From RPQJ01 sp963744735 (lineage in GTDB: Bacteria; Pseudomonadota; Gammaproteobacteria; Steroidobacterales; Steroidobacteraceae): DNA of 64,000 nucleotides. Location of the stretch: the NCBI GenBank assembly GCA_963744735.1, contig CAVUVH010000020.1, forward strand, positions 124,001 through 188,000, read 5' to 3'. A program made the translations under genes and the position numbers. The notes under the pieces are model-generated. The model searched no databases and was not told the origin of the DNA. It was given only the letters and a program-made list of their open reading frames with translations. Positions 28,593 to 41,566 of this stretch are shown piece by piece. How positions within the stretch are numbered: the first letter of the stretch is position 1; each line of letters opens with the position of its first letter.

Positions 28593-31500
28593 AGATTTCC
28601 GAGGTCTCGGTCAAGCGTCCCGTCTTCGCGGCGGTCATCAGCCTGATGCTGGTGATCCTGGGCGTGCTGGCCGCCTTGCGCCTGCCGGTGCGCGAACTGC
28701 CGGACGTCGAGGCGCCGATCGTCTCGATCGACACGAACTACCTGGGCGCGTCGGCCGACGTCGTCGAGACCAAGATCACGCAGGTGATCGAGGAGCGGGT
28801 CGCCGGGCTCGAAGGCATCACCAAGATCACTTCGCAGAGCACCGACGGACGCTCCAGCATCAACCTCGAGTTCGACCCCGGGCGCTCGGTGGACGAGGCC
28901 GCCAATGACGTGCGCGACCGCGTGGCGCGCGTCGTCGGCAACCTGCCGCCGGAGGCGGACCCGCCCGAAGTCGGCAAGGTCGACTTCGGCGCCGACCCGA
29001 TCATCTGGCTGTCGCTGTCCAGCGACACCATGAACGTGCTCGAGCTGACCGACTACGCCGAGCGCGAGCTGGTCGACCGCTTCAGCGTGCTGCCCGGCGT
29101 CGCCCGCGTGCGCTTGAGCGGCGCACGCCGCTATGCGATGCGGGTCTGGATCGATCGCGAGGCGCTGGCGGCGCGGCAGCTGACGGTCGCCGACATCGAG
29201 GCCTCGCTGCGGCGCGAGAACGTGCAGCTGCCCGCCGGGCGGCTCGAATCGTCGCAGCGCGAACTGACGCTGCGCACCGAGACCGGCCTCAACAACGAAC
29301 AGGACTTTCGCGAGCTGGTGATCGGCCGCGGCGCCGGCGGTTACCTGGTCCGGCTCGGCGAGGTGGCCGATGTCCGCCGGGCGGCGGAGAACGAGCGCAC
29401 GATCTCGCGCACCAACGGCGTGCCCGGCATCAGCATGGGCATCGAGCAGATTTCCAAGGCCAATACGCTGGAAGTCGCGGCGGCGGTCAGGGCAGAGCGC
29501 GAGCGGCTGCTGGCGGACCTGCCCGAGGGCACGCGGCTCGAGATCAACCTCGACCGCTCGACCTACATCGATGCGTCGATGAAGGAAGTGGTCAAGGCGC
29601 TGCTGATCGCCATGGCGCTGGTCATCGCGGTCATCTACCTGTTCCTCGGCAACCTGCGCGCGACGCTGGTGCCGGCGGTCACGATCCCGGTGTCGATCAT
29701 CGCGGCCTTCATCGTCATGGCGGCACTCGGCTTCTCGATCAACACGCTGACGCTGCTGGGCCTGGTGCTCGCCATCGGCCTGGTCGTCGACGACGCCATC
29801 GTCGTGCTCGAGAACATCTACCGGCGCATGGAGCGCGGCGAGCCGGCGCTGATCGCCTCGGTCGACGGCTCGCGCGAGATCGGGTTCGCGGTGGTCGCCA
29901 CGACGATGGTGCTGGTCGCCGTGTTCCTGCCGATGTCGTTCCTGCAGGGCAACGTCGGCAAGCTGTTCCGCGAGTTCGGCTTCACCATCGCCGCTGCGGT
30001 CGCATTCTCGTCGCTGGTCGCGCTGACGCTCACGCCGATGATGACCTCGAAGCTGTTCGCCGGCGGCGCGCACCGCTCGCGCATGAACGAGGCCGTGGAC
30101 GACTTCTTCCGCAGGATGTCGGACGCCTATGACCGCGCGCTGCGGCGCGCGATGCGCCGGCCGTGGCTGGTGATCGGCGTCACGCTGGCCGCGACCGGCC
30201 TCGCCGCCGTGCTGCTGCGCACGCTGCCGACGGAACTCGCGCCGGTCGAGGACCGCGGCTTCGTCTTCGTCGGCATGAACGGGCCCGAAGGCTCGTCGCT
30301 GGAGTACATGGACCGCCACCTGCGGCTGCTGGAGGGCATCGCGCTGCAGGAAATCGCCACGGGCGACGTGGTCCGCGTCAGCGCCCGCGTGCCGGGCGGC
30401 TTCGGCGGCGCCGGCGAGCGCCATGAACGAGGCGCGCGGCTTCATGCTGCTGGCGCCCTGGGGCGAGCGCGAGCGCTCGGCCGACCAGGTGGCGCAGTCG
30501 ATGCGCATGCCGCTGAACAAGATTCCGGGCGTGCGCAGCTTCGTGACCGTGCCGGGCGGCTTCGGTGGCGGCGGCGCCCCGGTGCAGGTCGTGCTGCAGG
30601 GGACCGACTACGCCGACCTGGTGCAGTGGCGCGACCTGCTGATGCAGCGCATGGGCGAGAACCCGGGCCTGACCAACGTCCAGTCCAACTACGAGGAGCG
30701 CAAGCCGCAGTTGCGCGTCTCGGTCGACCGCAACCGCGCCGCGGACCTCGGGGTGTCGTTGCAGACGGTGTCGCGCACGCTCGAGACCGTGCTCGGCTCG
30801 CGCATCGTCACCACCTTCATCGACCGCGACCGCGAGTACAACGTGATCCTGCAGGGCAGGGCCGAGGACCGCGCCACGCCCACGGACCTCGACAACCTGT
30901 ACGTGCGCTCCGATCGCACCGGCGAGCTGGTGCCGCTGTCCAACCTCGTGAACATGGCCGAGCTGGCCGGGCCGACCCGCCTCAACCGCTTCGACCGGCT
31001 GCGCGCGATCACGGTCAGTGCCGCGCTGACGCCGGGCTACGCGCTCGGCGATGCGCTCAGCTTCGTCGAGGGCGTGGTCGACAACGAGATGCCGCGATCG
31101 GTCAAGCTGGCCTTCGACGGCCAGTCACGCGAGCTCAGGCAGTCGGGCATGCAGCTCTACCTGATGTTCGTGCTCGCCCTGGTGGTGGTGTTCCTGGTGC
31201 TGGCGGCGCTGTTCGAGAGCTTCGTGCACCCGCTGGTCATCATCACCACGGTGCCGCTCGCGATCATCGGCGCGCTGCTGGGCCTGTGGATGTACGGCAT
31301 GTCGATCAACGTCTACAGCCAGATCGCGGCGATCATGCTGGTCGGCCTCGCCGCCAAGAACGGCATCCTGATCGTCGAGTTCGCCAACCAGCTGCGCGAC
31401 CGCGGCGTCGAGTACCGCGAGGCCGTGATCGAGGCCGCCGCCATCCGCCTGCGGCCGGTGCTGATGACCAGCTTCTGCACGGCCTTCGGCGCGCTGCCGC

Positions 31501-31730
31501 TGATGCTGGCCTCGGGCGCCGGTGCCGGCTCGCTGCAGTCGATCGGCGTGGTCGTGTTCTACGGCGTCGTGATCTCGGTGCTGATGACCCTCGTCGTGGT
31601 GCCCGCCGTGTACGCGCTGGTGGCGCGGAACACCGGCTCGCCGCAGGACGTGGCGCACCGGCTCGAGCGCCTGCGGGCCTCACTGTCCTTCGACAAGCGC
31701 CCGGAGAGTCCGCAACCCGCTGAAAGATAA
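28589..31730 (+). CDS. RND efflux transporter permease, frameshifted
   Basis: Proton-driven inner-membrane pump of the AcrB/MdtB/MexB type, about 1046 aa. The first helix (MKISEVSVKRPVFAAVISLM), the proton-relay helix 4 (LGLVLAIGLVVDDAIVVLENIYRRME with the Asp pair) and the second-half helices (LVGLAAKNGILIVEFANQLR) are all present. The frame breaks at 30419; removing one C gives GGAGEAMNEARGFML and joins the two ORFs, and the length (3142 nt) fits one extra base. Likely substrates are drugs or toxic compounds; the exact set is unknown. Confidence 0.93.
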
Positions 31731-31808
31731 GATCTTTTTGAATGACGCCCAAGGCCCGCTGTGGGCCGGTGGGCCTTGCTACAATCGGGTCGGCCTCCAC
31801 GATCCGTC

Positions 31809-33323
31809 ATGGCACTCAGTCCATACCAGCAACTCGAACAGGAATTCCGCCGCCTGCATGCATTCCAGGGCGCGGCGAGCCTGCTGCGCTGGGACTCCGC
31901 GGTGATGATGCCGCGCGGCAGCGCCGATGTCCGCGGCGAGCAGCTGGCAGTGCTCGATTCAGAATGCCATGCGCTGCTCACCTCGCCCCGTGTCTCGCGG
32001 CTGATCGAGCGCGCCCAGGCGAACGAGGCGCAGCTCGAGGACTGGCAGCTGGCCAACCTGCGCGAAATGCGGCGCGAGCGTGACCACGCGATCGCCACGC
32101 CGCTGTCCCTGATCACGCGCCTCGCGCGCGCGACCTCGCTGGCCGAGGTGCACTGGCTCGAGGCCCGCCAGGAAAACAACTTTGCGCTGTTCGCGCCGCA
32201 CCTCGAGGAGGTCGTGGCGCTGACCCGTGACAAGGCCCAGGTCCTGTCGCAGGCGCTCGGGCTCGCGCCGTACGATTCGCTGATCGACGGCTTCAGCCCG
32301 GGCTTCCTCAGCGCCGACATCGACCAGCTGTTCAAGGTGGTGATCCGGCGCCTGCCGAACATGATCCGCGACGCGATCGAGCTGCAGGCGGAGCGGCCGC
32401 CGCTGCCGATCAACGGCAAGGTCGGCGTCTCCAAGCAGCGCACGCTGGCGCTCGAGGTGATGCGGATCATCGGCTTCCCGTTCGACCGCGGCCGGCTGGA
32501 CGAAAGCAGCCGGGCCTTCACCGAGGGTGTGTGGGGCGATGTCCGCATCGCGACGCGCTACTGCGTCAACGAGCCGTTCTCCGGCCTGATGGGGGTGCTG
32601 CACGAGACCGGGCAGGCGATGTACGACCTGGGCCTGCCGGCCGAATGGCGCGACCAGCCCGTCGGGCGCGACCGCGGCATGGCGCTGGAGGAAAGCCAGT
32701 CGCTGCTGCTCGAGATGATCATCGGCCGCAGCCGCCCGTTCCTGACCTGGCTGCGCCCGCTGCTGGAGAAGCATTTCGGCTGCACCGGCCCGGAGTGGGA
32801 AGTCGAGAACCTGTATCGCACGCTGACCCGCGTGCGGCGCAGCGCGATCCGCGCCGATGCCGACGAACTCACCTATCCCGTGCACATCATGCTGCGCTAC
32901 GACCTCGAGAAGCAGATCTTCGACGGCTCGATGCCGGTGCGCGACCTGCCGGAGGCCTGGCGCGCGGGTTTCGACCGGCGCCTGGGGCTGCGGCCTGCAA
33001 ACGACACCGACGGCTGCCTGCAGGATCCGCACTGGGCGCTCGGCCAGTTCGGCTATTTCCCGTCGTATGCGCTGGGCTCGTTCATCGCGGCGCAGCTGTA
33101 CGAGAGCCTGCGTGCCGAGAGCGAGCACTTCGATGCCGAGATCGCGGCCGGCCGCTTCGGCGGCCTGTTCGAGTGGCTGCGGCAGAACGTGCACGGCCGC
33201 GGCGCGAGCGTGGGCGCGCAGGAGCTGATCAAGGACGCGACGGGCAGGACGCTGTCGGCGGCGCCGTGGCTGCGCTACGCGGAGTCGAAGTACCTCGAGA
33301 CTGCGGCCGAAGCCGCGGGTTAG
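31809..33323 (+). CDS. M32 carboxypeptidase Taq family protein with altered zinc motif
   Basis: A 504-aa all-helical protein of the thermostable carboxypeptidase (M32) family, clear from SLLRWDSAVMMPRGSADVRG, YDSLIDGFSPGFLSADID and the C-terminal GQFGYFPSYALGSFIAAQLY. The zinc motif, normally HExGH, reads HETGQ at residues 265-269, so the second His is Gln; the following HESQS box reads EESQS (294-298). Both changes are in a well-conserved, unshifted frame. Either the ligand set differs or activity is lost. The gene meets the GGDEF/EAL gene tail to tail with a 4-bp overlap. Confidence 0.85.
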   Translation: MALSPYQQLEQEFRRLHAFQGAASLLRWDSAVMMPRGSADVRGEQLAVLDSECHALLTSPRVSRLIERAQANEAQLEDWQLANLREMRRERDHAIATPLSLITRLARATSLAEVHWLEARQENNFALFAPHLEEVVALTRDKAQVLSQALGLAPYDSLIDGFSPGFLSADIDQLFKVVIRRLPNMIRDAIELQAERPPLPINGKVGVSKQRTLALEVMRIIGFPFDRGRLDESSRAFTEGVWGDVRIATRYCVNEPFSGLMGVLHETGQAMYDLGLPAEWRDQPVGRDRGMALEESQSLLLEMIIGRSRPFLTWLRPLLEKHFGCTGPEWEVENLYRTLTRVRRSAIRADADELTYPVHIMLRYDLEKQIFDGSMPVRDLPEAWRAGFDRRLGLRPANDTDGCLQDPHWALGQFGYFPSYALGSFIAAQLYESLRAESEHFDAEIAAGRFGGLFEWLRQNVHGRGASVGAQELIKDATGRTLSAAPWLRYAESKYLETAAEAAG

Positions 33324-35512
33324 CCGGCGTCCAGGTCGAGGCCAGGGGCGATCTTCGATGCTTCCAGCTCGACCGCAATGGCGGCCGCCCGGCGCCGTGC
33401 AAGCACGACCGCACCGCCCGAATCCAGCCACTCGGCGAAGTCGCGCGGCTTGAGCGGCGGCGAGATGTAGTACCCCTGGATCTCGTCGCAGCCCAGCCAG
33501 GACACCATTTCGAGCGACTCCGCGTCCTCGATGCCCTCGGCCACCGACCGGATCCGCAGGGCCTTGGCCATGGCCAGCACCGCCGCGGTGACACCCTGGG
33601 CGCCCACATCGGTATACAGGTCGGCCATCAGCGACCGGTCCAGCTTCACGCAGTCGAGCGGCAGACGGCGAATCTGGCCCAGCGAGGAATAGCCGGTACC
33701 GAAGTCGTCCATGGCGACCCGCACGCCGTCGCGCCGCAGTGCCTCGAGCATGCGACGGACCTCGGGCGGCGCGTGCACGATGCTGGTCTCGGTGATCTCG
33801 ATCTCGAGCGCATGTGCCGGCAGCCGGTGCTTGTCGAGCGCGGCCCTGACCCGGGCGGCGAAATTCGGCTGGCGCAGCTGCCGGGCGGCGACGTTGACCG
33901 AGACGAAGAATTCGTCCTCGAAGCGGGCGCGCCACGCTGCAAGCTGCCGACAGGCCTCGTCCAGGACCCAGTCCCCGATCTGTTCGATGAGGCCCGTTTC
34001 CTCGGCGATCGGCACGAATTCCTCGGGGCCGACGGAGCCGAGTTGCGGATGTTCCCAGCGCAGCAGGCACTCGATGCCCGTGATGTCGAGCGTGGCACTT
34101 GCGACGCGCGGCTGGTACATGAGGTGAAGCTCGCCGGCTTCGACCGCACGCCGCAACGCCGACTCGATCGCCAGGCGCCTGCGCGACCGGGCCAGCGGCA
34201 CGGGCGAGAAGAATTCGCAGGACCGCGGTTCGAGGGCGTGCTCGGAGGCCGCCTGCGCGTGGGTCAACCACTGCTCGGCGTCCGTCGAGTTACCGTCGAC
34301 CAGCGCCAGTCCGGCGCTGACGGCCGGCAGGTACCCGGTGCCGAGGTCCGTCGGCTGGCCGCTGACGCGCGCGAGCACTGCGCCGATGAGTTCCGGCAGG
34401 GTCTCGGCCGGCTCGCGGCTGCGGACCAGCAGGGTGAGACCGGCTTCGGACGTGCGGCACACCCTGGCGGCGTTGGCGTGCCTGAACGGAACGCCACCGG
34501 CTTCGGCCTCGGCCAGGCCCTGTCCGATCTGCCGGGCCAGCTCGGACAGGAGTCTGTTCGCGACTTCCGTGCCATGTGCCTGTGCGATGCGTTCGAGGCC
34601 ATGCACACGGCAGGTCGTCACGCACATGGCGATCCCGGGCTCGCGATCCCTGAGCGCGATCGCGAGCTGCTCGAGGAAATAGACGCGATTCGGCAATCCC
34701 GTGGCGCTGTCGAAATAGGCGAGGGTGCGCACGGCGTCCTCGGCCCGGCGCAGGCGGGTGAGGTCCTGCAGCGTGACCAGGACCGTGCGCGAGCTGGCCG
34801 AGCCATCGGCCTGCACGAGTTCCGCTTCCTGGTGTATGTAGAGTTCCTTGCCGGTCGGAGTCAGCACGCGGTGTTCGAAGCTGAAGCGGCTGTTGTCGGT
34901 GGCGCAGGCGATGAAAGCCTGTCGCACCAGGACCTGCTCGCCAGGGTCGAGCATCGTCACGAACGACTCGTACCGCTTCATGGGCTCGGACTCGCGCTCG
35001 AGGATCTCGCCGACCATGGGCGACATGTCCAGGGTCTTGCCATCCAGGGTCAGTTCCCAGTGTCCGACCCGCGCGATGCGCTGGGCCAGCAGCAGCTTGG
35101 AGCGACTCGACCAGAGGTCATCCTGCATGGCGCGGTCGCGCAGCAGGAATCGAACGCGCTCGACCAGCAGGCGGGGATTCATTCCCTTCTGCGCGAAGTC
35201 GCTTGCTCCCGCGGCAAAAGCGTCGCTGATCGACACGATGTCATTGCGCCCGGTGAGCATCAGGATCGGCAGTCGCCGGCCGTCGGCCCGCTCGCGGATC
35301 TTGTGGCAGACTTCGATGCCCGTCATCTTCGGCATGTTGACGTCCAGCACCACGCAGTCGGGCTGCGTGAGTTCGAACTGCCTGACCGCCTCCTCACCGT
35401 CGTTGGCGCTGTGCACCACGAAACCCGCCCCGCCGAGGGCAGCCTCGGCCAGCAGCAGGTGTGCGGGGTCGTCGTCCGCGATCAGGATGGTGGTGATGCG
35501 GGTCGGATCCAT
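33320..35512 (-). CDS. Response regulator with PAS, degenerate GGDEF and EAL domains
   Basis: Cytoplasmic output protein of 730 aa. Order: REC (ILIADDDPAHLLLAE, phosphoacceptor Asp in VVLDVNMPKMTG), PAS-like segment (RVGHWELTLDGKTLDM), GGDEF, EAL. The GGDEF loop is replaced by TSEAG, so diguanylate cyclase activity is unlikely. The EAL part looks active: ECLLRWEHP, EITETSIVH, DDFGTGYSSLG, KLDRSLM, AEGIED and QGYYISPPL keep the metal and catalytic residues. It should therefore hydrolyse cyclic di-GMP under kinase control. It follows the hybrid kinase gene by 49 bases, so the two probably form one signalling unit. Confidence 0.93.
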   Translation of the reverse strand: MDPTRITTILIADDDPAHLLLAEAALGGAGFVVHSANDGEEAVRQFELTQPDCVVLDVNMPKMTGIEVCHKIRERADGRRLPILMLTGRNDIVSISDAFAAGASDFAQKGMNPRLLVERVRFLLRDRAMQDDLWSSRSKLLLAQRIARVGHWELTLDGKTLDMSPMVGEILERESEPMKRYESFVTMLDPGEQVLVRQAFIACATDNSRFSFEHRVLTPTGKELYIHQEAELVQADGSASSRTVLVTLQDLTRLRRAEDAVRTLAYFDSATGLPNRVYFLEQLAIALRDREPGIAMCVTTCRVHGLERIAQAHGTEVANRLLSELARQIGQGLAEAEAGGVPFRHANAARVCRTSEAGLTLLVRSREPAETLPELIGAVLARVSGQPTDLGTGYLPAVSAGLALVDGNSTDAEQWLTHAQAASEHALEPRSCEFFSPVPLARSRRRLAIESALRRAVEAGELHLMYQPRVASATLDITGIECLLRWEHPQLGSVGPEEFVPIAEETGLIEQIGDWVLDEACRQLAAWRARFEDEFFVSVNVAARQLRQPNFAARVRAALDKHRLPAHALEIEITETSIVHAPPEVRRMLEALRRDGVRVAMDDFGTGYSSLGQIRRLPLDCVKLDRSLMADLYTDVGAQGVTAAVLAMAKALRIRSVAEGIEDAESLEMVSWLGCDEIQGYYISPPLKPRDFAEWLDSGGAVVLARRRAAAIAVELEASKIAPGLDLDAG

Positions 35513-35561
35513 GCCTGCTATCTCTCCGTGCCGATCGGGCAATCAGTCTGGTACATGCTGG

Positions 35562-38552
<2,991 letters not shown>

Positions 38553-38717
38553 GCGGTTGCGGTTCCGTCGCGCAGCACGGCAGTGGCGTGCGATACCATG
38601 CCGCCTGGGCCGGAGGTGAGATGAATGGTCTGCATCGCAGTAGCGCTCGCGCGAGTACTTCCCGTGGTCGGTCCGGCAGTGCAGTTGACAGAATACGGAC
38701 CCGCCAAGGGTGAAACC

Positions 38718-39719
38718 GTGAACCGGCACAAGCATTTGGGGTCCGGCCCGAGGGGGTCCCGTGCCCAAGGCCCGCCTGTGACCGGCGCAACCGCCGTGCC
38801 CGCGGCCCCGGCCACCGCCGCTGAGCCGGTCCCGGCCGCCTCCGCGGAGCACCCATCGAATACTTTCAGGCGCCTGCAGGCCCGCCTGCGCGGCCAGGTC
38901 GGCCGGGCGATCGGCGATTTCCGCATGATCGAGGACGGCGACCGCGTGATGGTCTGCGTCTCGGGCGGCAAGGATTCCTACGCGCTGCTCGACATCCTGC
39001 TGTCGCTGCAGCGGAGCGCGCCGGTGCGATTCGAGCTGGTGGCCGTCAACCTCGACCAGAAGCAGCCGGGGTTTCCGCAGCATGTCCTGCCGGAGTACCT
39101 CGCGGCGCTCGGCGTGCCGTTCCACGTGATCGAGCAGGACACCTACCGCGTGGTCAAGCGCGTGGTGCCCGAGGGCAAGACGATGTGCGGGCTCTGCTCG
39201 CGGCTGCGTCGCGGTGCCCTGTATCGCTATGCCGCCGAGAACGGCATCACCAAGGTGGCGCTCGGCCACCATCGCGACGACATCGTCGAGACCATGTTCC
39301 TGAACATGTTCTTCGGCGGCCGGCTGAAGGCGATGCCGCCCAAGCTGCTGTCCGAGGACGGGCGGCACATCCTGATCCGCCCGCTGGCGTACGTGCCGGA
39401 GCGCGACCTCGAACGCTACGCGCGCGCGCGCCGGTTTCCGATCATCCCGTGCCGGCTGTGCGGTTCGCAGGAGCACCTGCAGCGTGTCGCGGTGAAGAAG
39501 ATGCTGGCCGACTGGGAGCGCGATTACCCCGGGCGCACCGAGGCGATCTTCTCCGCGCTCGGCAACGTCACGCCGTCGCACCTCGCCGATCCGCGGGCAT
39601 TCGACTTCGCCGGGCTCGAGGCGCGCCGTGCCGCCGTGCTGGCCGCGCTGCAGGCCTCACCGTCGCCGGACGAGCCCGCGGCGACCGAGATCGCGCGCGA
39701 GCCCTGGGAAGAGCGTTAG
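38718..39719 (+). CDS. ttcA: tRNA 2-thiocytidine(32) synthetase TtcA
   Basis: ATP- and Fe-S-dependent enzyme that thiolates cytidine 32 in some tRNAs. The PP-loop SGGKDS is in VMVCVSGGKDSYALLDIL, and the cluster cysteines are in MCGLCSRLRRG and PCRLCGSQ. I choose the GTG at 38718, which has a well-placed AAGGGTGA site; the frame is open from 38625, and an even later start is possible since the first 50 residues are low-complexity. The stop codon lies inside the 31-bp arm of a large inverted repeat. Confidence 0.94.
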   Translation: MNRHKHLGSGPRGSRAQGPPVTGATAVPAAPATAAEPVPAASAEHPSNTFRRLQARLRGQVGRAIGDFRMIEDGDRVMVCVSGGKDSYALLDILLSLQRSAPVRFELVAVNLDQKQPGFPQHVLPEYLAALGVPFHVIEQDTYRVVKRVVPEGKTMCGLCSRLRRGALYRYAAENGITKVALGHHRDDIVETMFLNMFFGGRLKAMPPKLLSEDGRHILIRPLAYVPERDLERYARARRFPIIPCRLCGSQEHLQRVAVKKMLADWERDYPGRTEAIFSALGNVTPSHLADPRAFDFAGLEARRAAVLAALQASPSPDEPAATEIAREPWEER

Positions 39720-39981
39720 GGAGGCTCTGCACAGGTGCGCAGGTGACGCACTGCGTGCGCTCGATCCGGTGCCTGTCACCGAGCTTGGAAAGGCAGACAC
39801 GCGCTCTGTGACAGGCACCGGATCGAGCGCTCTGGCAGCGTCGCAGGCTGGCACGTCGCGAGCGTCCGATCCGGTACCGTTCCCCGAGCGCGTGTCTGCC
39901 TTTCCAAGCTCGGGGGACGGTACCGGGTCGGACGCGCCAGCCACTGACCGCCTGCGCACCTGTGCAGAGCCTCCCTAACGC
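39713..39981. repeat. Nested palindromic repeat between ttcA and the permease gene
   Basis: The outer arms, 39713-39743 and 39951-39981, are a 31-bp perfect inverted repeat that contains the stop codons of both convergent genes. Inside lie a 22-bp perfect hairpin (39758-39779 with 39808-39829, around GGTGCCTGTCAC), a 26-bp hairpin with two mismatches (39864-39889 with 39908-39933, around GGTACCG) and a 26-bp perfect cross repeat (39780-39805 with 39887-39912). No ORF is credible here. It resembles a composite REP/BIME element. Confidence 0.9.
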
Positions 39982-41474
39982 AACCCGGGCCCGGTCAACG
40001 GGCTCGACGGACGCCTGCTCAGGCAGGCTGCCGCAGCCTGCGAGTGCCGGTAGCCGTAGGCGAAGTAGATCGCAAAGCCGATCCCGGTCCAGATCGCGAG
40101 CCGGATCCAGGTGTCGTGCGGCAGCGCGTACGCCATGGCGAAGCACACGATCACGCCGGCGACCCCCGTGAACGTCGCGAACGGCACGCGGAACGGCCGC
40201 GGCGTTTCGGGCTGCGTGTAGCGCAGCACCACCACGCCCGCGCACACGGCCGAGAACGCGATCAGGATGCCGATCGAGATCAGTTCGCCGAGCACGTCGA
40301 GCGGGAACACGCCGGCGAAGAACGCCGCGATCACGCCGGTGACGAGGGTGGCGACGTGCGGCGTGCGGTGCTTCGGGTGCACCTTCTGCATCGACGGCGG
40401 CAGCAGCCCGTCGCGCGACATCGCCATGAAGATGCGCGGCTGGCCGAGCAGCGACATCAGGATCACGGAGGTCAGGCCGACGATGGCGCCGATCTTGACC
40501 AGCATGCCGAGCCACTTGAGTTCCGGGTGCGCATCGAGCGCCACGGCGACCGGCGCCGAGACGTTCAGCTCGGTGAACGAAACCATGCCGGTCATGACCG
40601 CGGCCATCGCGATGTAGAGCGTGGTCGAGATCAGCAGCGCCGCGATGATGCCCCAGGGCACGTCGCGCTGCGGGTTGCGCGCTTCCTGCGCCGTGGTCGC
40701 CGCCTGGTCGAAACCGATGTAGGCGAAGAAGATGATCGCCGCGCCCTGCATGATGCCGCTGAAGCCGAACTCGCCGAAGCCGCCCTGGTTGGCCGGCAGG
40801 TAGGGCGTCCACAGCTCGGTGTTGACGAAGCGGATGCCGACCACGATGAACAGGATGATGATCAGCACCTTGATCACCACCATCACGTTGTTGGCGCGGG
40901 TCGACTGCCTGACGCCGACATAGCAGACCCAGGTCAGCAGCATCACGATCAGCACGGCGGGCAGGTTGATGAGTGCCCCGGTGGCGCCCAGGTGATGCAG
41001 GGCGCCGTCGACCTTGCCGAGCGGCGCGTTGGTGAGCGCGGCCGGCAGCTGCAAACCGAACTCGGCCAGCAGGTTGACCACGTACCCGGACCAGCCCACG
41101 GCCACGGCCGCGGCCGACATCACGTATTCCAGGGCCAGGTTCCAGCCCACGAACCAGGCGATGCCTTCGCCCAGGGTCGCGTAGGTGTAGCTGTAGGCGC
41201 TGCCCGAGACCGGGATCATTGCCGCCAGTTCGGCATAGCAGAGCGCGGCGAGCCCGCAGCCGATGGCGGCGACGAGGAAGGCCAGCGTGATGGCCGGGCC
41301 GGTGTGCTGCGCGGCCACCGTGCCGGTCAGCACGAAGATGCCGCTGCCGATCATGGAGCCGAGCCCGACGGAGGTCAGGGCCCGCCGGTCCAGCACTCGA
41401 TTCAGCTTGGGCCCGGACTCTATTTCGCGATTGATCGCGGCCACGGATTTGCGGGCCGCCAGCTGTTTCAGCAC
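39975..41474 (-). CDS. APC-family amino acid permease
   Basis: Inner-membrane amino-acid transporter of 499 aa with about 12-14 helices. The start at 41474 (GTG after GGGGAGAGACTG) is chosen; the longer frame lacks support. The unwound helix 1 motif VGLGSMIGSGIFVLTGTVAA and the FFAYIGFDQAATTAQEARNP loop mark the cationic amino-acid transporter (CAT/YfnA-like) branch. It converges with ttcA, with a palindromic element between. Confidence 0.93.
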   Translation of the reverse strand: MLKQLAARKSVAAINREIESGPKLNRVLDRRALTSVGLGSMIGSGIFVLTGTVAAQHTGPAITLAFLVAAIGCGLAALCYAELAAMIPVSGSAYSYTYATLGEGIAWFVGWNLALEYVMSAAAVAVGWSGYVVNLLAEFGLQLPAALTNAPLGKVDGALHHLGATGALINLPAVLIVMLLTWVCYVGVRQSTRANNVMVVIKVLIIILFIVVGIRFVNTELWTPYLPANQGGFGEFGFSGIMQGAAIIFFAYIGFDQAATTAQEARNPQRDVPWGIIAALLISTTLYIAMAAVMTGMVSFTELNVSAPVAVALDAHPELKWLGMLVKIGAIVGLTSVILMSLLGQPRIFMAMSRDGLLPPSMQKVHPKHRTPHVATLVTGVIAAFFAGVFPLDVLGELISIGILIAFSAVCAGVVVLRYTQPETPRPFRVPFATFTGVAGVIVCFAMAYALPHDTWIRLAIWTGIGFAIYFAYGYRHSQAAAACLSRRPSSPLTGPGLR

Positions 41475-41566
41475 CAGTCTCTCCCCTGTGTCCCCGCCCA
41501 AGTCTCGCACAGGGGCAGGGGCTACCGCACGCCGCCTGCGCCGCCCTGGTGAATTATCATGCCGCC

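Noticed and set aside
30400..30440. Programmed ribosomal frameshift in the RND pump
   Set aside because: No slippery heptamer or downstream stem is visible, and the break is repaired by deleting one base; the many similar breaks elsewhere favour sequence error.
39713..39981. Possible CRISPR array or attachment site
   Set aside because: Repeats are inverted and nested rather than direct and regularly spaced, with no cas genes or integrase nearby.
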